Assembly: GCA_965644295.1 (NCBI GenBank)
Contig: CBFFRP010000195.1
Coordinates: forward strand, 1-24,114
Length of the DNA: 24,114 nucleotides
Direction: 5' to 3'
Source of the DNA: Paraphysomonas bandaiensis
Lineage: Eukaryota > Chrysophyceae
A program made the position numbers and the translations under genes. The number at the start of each line of letters is the position of its first letter. Positions within the stretch are counted from its first letter, which is position 1. The notes beneath the pieces are model-generated. The model searched no databases. It had not been told where the DNA came from and saw nothing but the letters and a program-made list of their open reading frames with translations. This document shows positions 17,929 to 24,114 of the stretch, one piece after another.

Positions 17929-18945
17929 TGTGACCACGTGGCATTTCCTATGCCCTATCTACGTGGCTATAGTACCAGAACTGCATGCATTGCCCATTCA
18001 GGACCCTGTGATATTAGTTTAGGACCCTATATCAAGAACATTATATCATCAGGACCCTATACCATGTCTAGGATGCATATTCTATGTTATACTTATTAAG
18101 ATGGGGTAACGAGCTATGATGTACCTACACACTGAATCAACGTTCAGGTGTGATGTCCACTTTATCTGCTGATGATGATGTACACTATGATCTGCTGATG
18201 GTGACTTCACGCAATGTGAAACCTGCCACAAATTTATAATAAAGTTATGTGGGTCAGTATTCCAGTGTAGCAGTTGCAGTGTATACTTCCATAGGAATAC
18301 GTACTGGTATTACCCATACTACCCTATAGGGGGGCAAGTACATATCACATCAAGGGTGAATGGATATTATATACTCGAGGTGCACGAGAGTTCATACCAG
18401 ACTCAGTGGGGAATCAATTGTGACATGCAATACCTGGTATTCAGGGTTGTATTTACGTATAATCTGGATATTAGGGATTTTGGGTTCTTGAATGCTAAAA
18501 TACACCAAAGTGGCGGTATACTGTTTTTGTAAGGGAATTTAGGTAGAAAGTAAAACGTAGGATGTAGTGTACTATTAGTATGCGGTTATACGTTGCTCCT
18601 AGGTTGCTGTGTGTATTCAGTTTATAGAATAAACACGTTTCTGTGGGTAGTGATGACGTTGCAGGGTGTTGTGATATTGTTGAGGAGTAGGAGTGGGTGT
18701 AACATGTATGCTATGGTGTTATGCACTTGTTTAGGCTTAACCGAAGTGCTTGGTGCCAACGATCTTGTTGCACTGGCGGTGTTCCTTGCGTGGTGATACT
18801 TGGCGGGTATCATTTACTGAGCATTAGGTTTTTCCTAGAGCAGTCAAAACATAATTAATTATACATTGTTTTCACACTTGCGTGTTTGTGTGCTATACCT
18901 GTACTGCGAGCCGTGGTTCTGGTTATCAAACCGGGTTACGTCATA
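17929..18945 (+). repeat. gypsy-2 LTR, copy 3
   Basis: Starts TGTGACCACGTGGCATTTCC and ends GTTACGTCATA, about 1017 bp. Very similar to 2518-3605 from about 18025 onward, and to the inverted copy 1429-2434 in its first part. Left neighbour is the transposase 5' flank; right neighbour is the truncated gag of gypsy-3, after 7 odd bases. No primer palindrome, internal sequence or target duplication is visible, so it is a solo or rearranged LTR. Confidence 0.7.
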
Positions 18946-18952
18946 ATTCAAT

Positions 18953-20295
18953 GACATGCTTACATTCCTTCCCTTTGTAGCAGTTCCCATACAACGCATA
19001 CGCAACGCAACCACGGGTTGGATTAACAGTCTTCTCCAGGTTCATCACCTGTTCTATAGCTTCCTTATCAGACTCTGGTTCGCCGAGCAACATCTCCTCA
19101 ACCTCATTCTCGAAATCATCATCTGACATCCCGTCATCCTTGACCACAACTATCGGGTCAACCTCCTTGTCATCTAAATCACTGTAGAAATCATCCTCAA
19201 CTCGATCCGCAAACTGCACGTTGTTTAAAGATTTCGGTTTCTCCTTTGCAACGTATCCATTGTCCCGATTCCTCGAACTCCTTTGAATTTGCTTCCTACT
19301 GAAATCGGACCCTTCATAAGGCACCAATCTGATGTTCTTGGACGCCTCATAATGCTCACTCGCCTTGGAAACGTATGTATCCAGAAACTCTTCAACATTA
19401 CCATAATTAGTATCCGTCACCCTTGGAATCTCAGCCAGAACTCGTTTGTTGTAAGACTCGTCGACCAACTCCAAAAATACTTGAGCCGATCCAAACTCTT
19501 TTCCTCCAACCGGCGGACACTTAGTACTATTGGCCTCCATCATGATAGTAAACGTACGCATAAAAATACTCTTTCGCTTCAAAATCTCTTGAAAAACAGC
19601 TCATGTGTATTCGGCCGCACTGATTTCCAATCCAGTGGCTTAAAATACCTCAGCGCGTATCGCAAAGTCTCAATGAACTCTACTTTGGACAACACCTTGG
19701 TCTCCTTAGCCATCAGCTCACAGAATTTCTGAGCACTCAACTTAACAAACATTTTATCCGTCAAGCTATTGTTGAACATAAGCAGGTTCCGAACACGCCT
19801 GCTAACTATCTGGGCTGGCTCAAGCTTAATCCCATTGATCTGTTCATATTCAAACCATTGGATGATAAACTTTGTAAAATCACTAAGCTCCATCGAATCC
19901 AGAAAAATATGCTTATGGGATGGCTTTTCAACATTGATGATGACATGCTTTGGAACCTCCATTCCCTCTGAAGACTCAGCCTCCCTCATGAATACAGATG
20001 TCCTTCGCTCTTTCTTCTTGCCTTTGTCGTCGGCAGCCCTGCCACTCTCTCTGGTATGTCCCTGCTGCTCTTCACGCTGGTCACGGATGGCCTCATCTAC
20101 TTCCTTCTGAGCTTCCTCCAGCTCATTAACTAAAACTTCTTCATTAATAGACATTCTGGACTCCAGATTATCTACCCTACTGGCAGTTGCTACACACAAC
20201 TTAGTGACGTTCTCCAAATTGAGAGCAATTCCCCGTAACATTTCCTTAACTTCATCTAACTCAGATGAACCAACAGGACCCTCCGAATCAGACAT
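18953..20295 (-). pseudogene. gag: Gag of gypsy-3, frameshifted and 3'-truncated
   Basis: ATG at 20295 starts MSDSEGPVGSSELDE, matching the start of gypsy-1 Gag. The N-terminal third is diverged, with a coiled-coil-like acidic region and a longer linker. From HIFLDSMELSDF on it is almost identical to gypsy-1 Gag. The frame breaks at THELFF, where gypsy-1 has six T and this copy five (A5 on the plus strand, 19592-19596), a one-base deletion. The second frame then reads on from KRKSIFMRTF. The zinc-knuckle-like CVAYALYGNC and KECKH survive, but the sequence leaves gag at 18953 and ends in gypsy-2 LTR bases. Not functional as a full Gag. Confidence 0.88.
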
Positions 20296-20352
20296 TTCGA
20301 TATATATCTATAATCTACAATAATGATATCTTCACTTACGTGTTTTACCGTT

Positions 20353-20364
20353 AGTAAATTTACT
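20353..20364 (-). promoter_or_regulatory. Palindromic putative primer-binding site of gypsy-3
   Basis: AGTAAATTTACT next to the LTR end (minus strand GTTGTTCATA), extended to a 14-bp palindrome by flanking T and A. The leader to the gag ATG has no TGG, as in gypsy-1. Confidence 0.55.
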
Positions 20365-21572
20365 ATGAACAACTCAGGTCTTGCAACCTAAGATCACTGA
20401 AAAGATATGAAATGGTTGTTTATCGAAACAACAAAACAGAAAGCTATAATAATAACTCTTTAAGAAACCAACAGCCAGAAACACAAGCTCCCCTGTATCC
20501 TGCAATCTAAAGCTCCCAATAGACAGATCAGTCAACCAACTATGTTAATTTCATAGAGAATTATTATTAAAAACTAAGTTACAAGCAAAACGAAAGACAG
20601 ACCCCTAGTCTAAAGACTCCTCCTCATACACAGGACATTGAATGCAACCACAACCGTACAATATGCTCAAACATGTACTACACTACATACGATTCATATC
20701 CTACATCGTTTATAGTCAAAAACCCCCTGAAATACGCCTAAATAGGTCTTTTCCAAAAACCTCCGATTTTTGAGTCCCAAAAAACCCAAAAATCCCCAAT
20801 TTTTGAGAATTGCAGAAAATCGCCGATTTTCGAGCCACAAACACCCAAAAATGACAATCTTCGAATCCACAAAAATTGCAAGCACATTTCATGACAACTG
20901 CAATCACATTTCAACCCGTTAAACATCGCCATTCCTGCGAACCAGTGTACAACAGACCTAGCCATCTATACATAGGGAAATTTTACCATCAGCATGCCTA
21001 GAACACCTATGCATCTGTGCCCAATGGCACCCTACGAATTCCTCCCCATTCCACAGAAAATCGATGGTGTGTGATAATGGGAAAATAATCGTATATCATA
21101 GTCCGGAACGATGAGCAAGCACATAGAGCTGTTCAAAACCATCAGAAAGCTTCTCATAATGATGAATGGACTACGAATATCGCACATGCGGTACCAATCA
21201 ATGTTTCCTAACTCAAATCGCTGTTACACCGACTGCTATATGGATATAGGTGTAAACCAACGGGTGGCAATCACGTAGGCCCACGAAATTGTGTGTATCA
21301 CTGCTTCCTAACCCCAATCGCTGCCGTATGCCTCCTCCTAATCACGCTGGTATTACTCATCCCCGTCGAAAAGCTCGTAGGAAATACAGAAGTCGTGTCC
21401 ATGATGGTTAGTAAGTCTTGTTTCGTTCCCTTTAGATCACTCTAATAATTCAATCTATCAACTACTTATAAAACTTGTTCATTCCTTCTCCATATACTAT
21501 AACCGCCTATTATACCAATATATATCATCATATAAAACTACCAAGGGCGTTATAAAAGCCCACGGCTTTACA
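20364..21572 (-). repeat. gypsy-3 5' LTR (about 1209 bp)
   Basis: Minus strand starts TGTAAAGCCGTGGGC and ends GTTGTTCATA. Both ends match the gypsy-1 LTR, while the middle is considerably diverged. The CAAAAATCGG-type degenerate repeats occur at about 20745-20875 in place of the gypsy-1 series. Confidence 0.85.
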
Positions 21573-22265
21573 ACAGAGCCGATTAAAGAACATTTCGGTG
21601 TGTATATAGATGATATAAACCCAAATTTGCCACGGAGGAATGGGACTATATGGGCTATATGTGGTAAAGGTGGATCGGGTAAGACATCACTTTTTTTAAG
21701 TCTGTTTAAATCCAAGAAGTTATTAAGGGCAAAATTTGACGAAGTACATTATATAGTAAATTCTACTTCATTTAATTCGGCTAAAAGCAATCCATTTAAA
21801 GACCATGAAAATATACACCATGAATTAACACCTGACCTATTACACGATATTCATGAGGATGCCTTACAACGACGTGAAGAATGTATAGAAATGGATATAG
21901 AATGTGAACACACTTGTATTGTAATTGATGATTTCGGAGCTATGTTAAAGGAATATGAAATAGAAAATGCATTAAAGAAAATTATGAATGTTGCCAGACA
22001 TGCAAATTTATATATAGTGTTTATTGTTCAGACGTTCAGAATGATACCAATGGAATTAAGACGTATTTTAACACATGTGACACTTTTTAAACCAAATCCC
22101 GAGGAGTGGAGTATAATAAAACAAGAAATGATTATAGATAATCCTGATAAGTTGGAAGCTATATATAAGTATGTTTTTAGTCAGCCTTATAATCATCTAG
22201 ACTTATATTTAAAGGAAAATGAGATACGAAAAAATTTTAAATTATTACAAATTGATAGTATATAA
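21573..22265 (+). CDS. A32-like (FtsK/HerA-type) viral genome-packaging ATPase, 5' end disrupted
   Basis: The frame is open from the LTR junction at 21573. The only candidate starts inside are GTG at 21600 and later ATGs, so the true N-terminus was probably lost to the gypsy-3 insertion. Counting from GTG: Walker A GKGGSGKTS (22-30), Walker B CIVIDDFGA (106-114), then an ARHANLYIVFIVQTF block (132-146) and MELRRILTHVTLFK. The last two fit the 'RH..ls...Q....p..lR' signature of packaging ATPases of nucleocytoplasmic, adeno-/polinton- and polinton-like viruses. It would pump viral DNA into the preformed capsid. About 221 residues remain, close to the usual 220-280. The gene is much more AT-rich than the retrotransposons. 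18 bp separate it from the next gene. Confidence 0.82.
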   Translation, partial: TEPIKEHFGVYIDDINPNLPRRNGTIWAICGKGGSGKTSLFLSLFKSKKLLRAKFDEVHYIVNSTSFNSAKSNPFKDHENIHHELTPDLLHDIHEDALQRREECIEMDIECEHTCIVIDDFGAMLKEYEIENALKKIMNVARHANLYIVFIVQTFRMIPMELRRILTHVTLFKPNPEEWSIIKQEMIIDNPDKLEAIYKYVFSQPYNHLDLYLKENEIRKNFKLLQIDSI

Positions 22266-22283
22266 TTATCTATTCTTATATTA

Positions 22284-23201
22284 ATGAAAGACTTTTATAC
22301 AGATGAAACTTTTACTTATGTGATTGATACAAATAATATGATATGGGGCGGTAATAATGCTGACTGTGAAATTCCAATGTTAGGCGCCTTACCGTCAGAC
22401 GTTGAATATTTTATATGCTGTCCTATATTCTTTAATTCGTCCAGTCTTGTGTTATCACATCCTCCATCGTCGGCTATAGTTTTAGAGGCTAAAGATTTTA
22501 TTGAAACAGGATTTAGTACACATAATAACAGCTCATATAAAGCTATTATACCTCCTATATATGCTGCTAATACAGATCATGGTACAGGGTTATTTAATAA
22601 TTTAAGTAATATGGTATATGTTGTAAAAAACTTTAATAACAAAACTATACGTTTTACTATGCGTAATGTTGAAGGGTTTGAACAGGATGTAGAAGCTAGA
22701 GGCGGATATAAAAAACACTGGACTTTAACATTAAGTTTAACTCCTATTAGGGATAAGGTTCCAAGATATATAAAAAATAATAGTTCCTTTACATATACAA
22801 TAACAAATGTAAATGCTGTGGGTAGTGCTAATGATTGTTATATTACTTTACCAACGATTAACGATAATTATAATACTTATTTCGTGGATGTTGTCAACTT
22901 TAAAATAAATGCTGACTCTTTAACGACTGGACAGGATAGATATGTTAATTTATATGCTTTCAATTGGGCTGAAAATGGATATAGTGGTTATTATAAATAT
23001 ACTAACAGGATGCTAATCGCTGCACCATATATAAAAACCACAAGTAACCCTAATTATTTTGCTGGTAATGGATCAGTATTTAAAATATCCAATATGAAAC
23101 AACAGAGATATATACGGTTTAAAATGTATTATCCTTTTATAGGTGATGAAGTCCCAAGCGGAGATGTTGATAATGGTGAAACAACATATTATTATATATA
23201 A
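22284..23201 (+). CDS. Two-module beta-rich protein, putative jelly-roll capsid protein (305 aa)
   Basis: ATG follows an AT-rich TATTCTTATATTA element. The protein consists of two copies of one module: about residues 7-154 and 157-305. Each starts FTY.I, then a D-C-x-I strand (ADCEI, NDCYI), a Tyr-rich region, an acidic turn with E..G(Y/F), and near its end a NxxxxxIRFxM(R/Y) strand. The first ends WTLTLSLTPI, the second stops at TTYYYI, just before where that last strand should finish. High Asn/Tyr/Thr content and alternating hydrophobics suggest beta sandwiches. Position directly after a packaging ATPase suggests a capsid or penton protein. I do not recognise the family; the structural role is inference. 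Confidence 0.7.
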   Translation: MKDFYTDETFTYVIDTNNMIWGGNNADCEIPMLGALPSDVEYFICCPIFFNSSSLVLSHPPSSAIVLEAKDFIETGFSTHNNSSYKAIIPPIYAANTDHGTGLFNNLSNMVYVVKNFNNKTIRFTMRNVEGFEQDVEARGGYKKHWTLTLSLTPIRDKVPRYIKNNSSFTYTITNVNAVGSANDCYITLPTINDNYNTYFVDVVNFKINADSLTTGQDRYVNLYAFNWAENGYSGYYKYTNRMLIAAPYIKTTSNPNYFAGNGSVFKISNMKQQRYIRFKMYYPFIGDEVPSGDVDNGETTYYYI

Positions 23202-23259
23202 CGTGTATTATTAGGGCAATAAATTAATTTTATTTTCTATAATAATTATATTATATATA

Positions 23260-23712
23260 ATGGAAAATATGCATAGTTTTACTTATACTATCTCTTCTGC
23301 TAATGCTAATAGTGGAAATGCCGAAGATTGTTATATAGATTTACGACCTTTACCATATAATTATGAGTATTATAATGTGCAATGCACCGGCTTTATTATG
23401 AATTGTGAAAGCATGGACCAAGCCACAATGCCAAATTATGTACATTTAGTAGCAGATGATTTGGCAGAAAATGGTTATTATCAGGGTTTTGATTCTAATC
23501 AGTGTATTGTTTCATATTTGTTAACTGATGCTAATATATCACAAATGACGAGTGGCGAAGGTAGCATATTTAGGGTTAAAAATATGCGACAACAAAGAAG
23601 AATAAGATTTAGGTTATATGCGCCTGATTTAACACCATTAAGTGGCGTTGTAGATGATTCCGCTACTACATATTGGTGTATATCACTGTTGTTTACACCA
23701 GTTGAGGCTTGA
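23260..23712 (+). CDS. Single-module paralogue of the preceding protein, putative capsid protein (150 aa)
   Basis: ATG just after TTATATTATATATA. Corresponds over its whole length to the second module of the 305-aa protein: HSFTYTI, AEDCYIDL, LAENGYY, GEGSIFRVKNMRQQRRIRF, ATTYWCISLLFTPV against SSFTYTI, ANDCYITL, WAENGYS, GNGSVFKISNMKQQRYIRF, ETTYYYI. No signal peptide or membrane segment. Its complete final strand supports the 305-aa protein being clipped at its C-terminus. A gene duplication is the simplest origin. Likely a minor or partner capsid protein of the same particle, by inference from the neighbours. Confidence 0.7.
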   Translation: MENMHSFTYTISSANANSGNAEDCYIDLRPLPYNYEYYNVQCTGFIMNCESMDQATMPNYVHLVADDLAENGYYQGFDSNQCIVSYLLTDANISQMTSGEGSIFRVKNMRQQRRIRFRLYAPDLTPLSGVVDDSATTYWCISLLFTPVEA

Positions 23713-23751
23713 CAGCCGAAAACTGCACCAGTTATTACCGCACCAGCAAAT
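23713..23751. terminator. 39-bp gap between convergent genes
   Basis: Separates the stop of the 150-aa protein from that of the minus-strand gene. Any 3' processing signals of both must lie here or in the coding ends. None is obvious. Confidence 0.3.
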
Positions 23752-24114
23752 TTAGAGCTGAACTAAATCAATATGGGTTTTCCAAAATATAGAACCTGAG
23801 CCTACAGTTTGGAAATTATTATATGTATGTATTTCAAAAGTCCAATTATCGGCAACATCATTTATAGTAAATATCAATGGTGCTAGAGTACATCCTACAG
23901 TGGAAACACTTCCCCTATTCGCGTCCCATACACCAGGACCATAAAGGGTAGCTCTATCCAGTGTACCATTTTGCTTTACTAACACACGCGCTCTAATATC
24001 TGTCCATGATTTAATACCCATAATTTCAAATGAAACCTGTAACATATAACGCCCTGTATATTGAATATAACCGTTTGTAATCTTTCTGATGAGAAAGACC
24101 GTGTTTACAACGTT
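23752..24114 (-). CDS. Putative C1q/TNF-like or other jelly-roll virion protein, partial
   Basis: Minus strand, stop at 23754-23752. An ATG lies at 24045, but the frame stays open for 23 more codons to the window edge, so the gene probably starts beyond. The segment NGYIQYTGRYMLQVSFEIMG, then RARVLVKQNG, and near the end NNFQTVGSGSIFWKTHIDLVQL resembles in pattern the C-terminal beta sandwich of C1q/TNF-like trimers (G.Y...v.f, then v...Ng, then a final 'l.. l..'). Such domains occur as fibre or decoration proteins. It is convergent with the capsid-like pair. The identity is pattern-based and weak; that it is coding is likely. The last 40 bases at the edge are repeated at 11838. Confidence 0.5.
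   Translation of the reverse strand, partial: NVVNTVFLIRKITNGYIQYTGRYMLQVSFEIMGIKSWTDIRARVLVKQNGTLDRATLYGPGVWDANRGSVSTVGCTLAPLIFTINDVADNWTFEIHTYNNFQTVGSGSIFWKTHIDLVQL
24075..24114 (-). repeat. 40-bp motif, inverted partner of 11838-11877
   Basis: Exact reverse complement of 11838-11877. It runs to the window end, so the true repeat may be longer. Confidence 0.85.

Larger units (their letters stand above)
18953..21572 (-). mobile_element. gypsy-3: truncated second copy of the gypsy-1 family
   Basis: Minus orientation. 5' LTR at 21572-20364, palindromic primer site, leader, then gag cut off at 18953 next to the gypsy-2 LTR. Protease, pol and 3' LTR are absent. The LTR start at 21572 directly abuts the open frame of the viral ATPase, so the element appears to sit inside that gene. 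Confidence 0.88.

Noticed and set aside
19283-20110. Plus-strand frames opposite gypsy-3 gag
   Set aside because: Antisense of a gag matching gypsy-1; the same shadows appear opposite 5034-6410.
11838-24114. The 40-bp inverted pair as terminal repeats of one large viral element
   Set aside because: The interval contains several independent retroelements, and at the right edge the motif lies inside an open frame, so it is not shown to be a terminus.
1-24114. tRNA or rRNA genes
   Set aside because: No cloverleaf-like or rRNA-like stretch was recognised by inspection on either strand.

Overview
This is a eukaryotic, repeat-dense window with no recognisable host single-copy gene. Almost everything in it is mobile or virus-derived: two families of Ty3/gypsy LTR retrotransposon, one Ty1/copia fragment, a broken DDE transposase gene with a likely 67-bp spliceosomal intron, a fold-back element, and an AT-rich viral capsid/packaging cassette at the right end. 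The element types and the short GT-AG intron suggest a protist or alga, but the species cannot be fixed from sequence alone.

Layout. 1-902 (minus) is an open, truncated gag of a second gypsy family ('gypsy-2'). Its leader (903-1416) and 5' LTR (1429-2434, minus) follow. A second LTR of that family (2518-3605, plus) lies head-to-head with the first across an A37/G11 spacer, and a third copy is at 17929-18945. 3860-11633 is a nearly intact Ty3/gypsy element ('gypsy-1'): LTRs of 1108 and 1166 bp, a GTAC target duplication, gag, protease, RT/RNase H/integrase pol and a polypurine tract. 11638-12583 holds a 40-bp motif repeated inverted at the window's right edge, a fold-back element and a perfect hairpin. 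12584-about 15.3 kb is a copia remnant whose RT segment is inverted between 199-bp inverted repeats. 16131-17860 (minus) is a degraded pogo/DDE_1-like transposase gene. 18953-21572 (minus) is a second gypsy-1-family copy ('gypsy-3', LTR plus frameshifted gag), cut on one side by the gypsy-2 LTR and lying on the other side directly within the start of a viral ATPase gene.

The most interesting part is 21573-24114. An A32-like (FtsK/HerA-type) packaging ATPase is followed 18 bp later by a 305-aa protein made of two copies of one beta-rich module, then by a 150-aa protein that is a third copy. A convergent gene with a C1q/TNF-like look runs off the window. The gene order suggests a virion assembly module of an integrated DNA virus; the capsid assignment is inference. 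A second notable point is that all three gypsy leaders start with a perfect palindrome (GTAAATTTAC or GTAAATATTTAC) at the expected primer site, and the two short leaders have no TGG at all, so conventional tRNA 3'-end priming looks unlikely.
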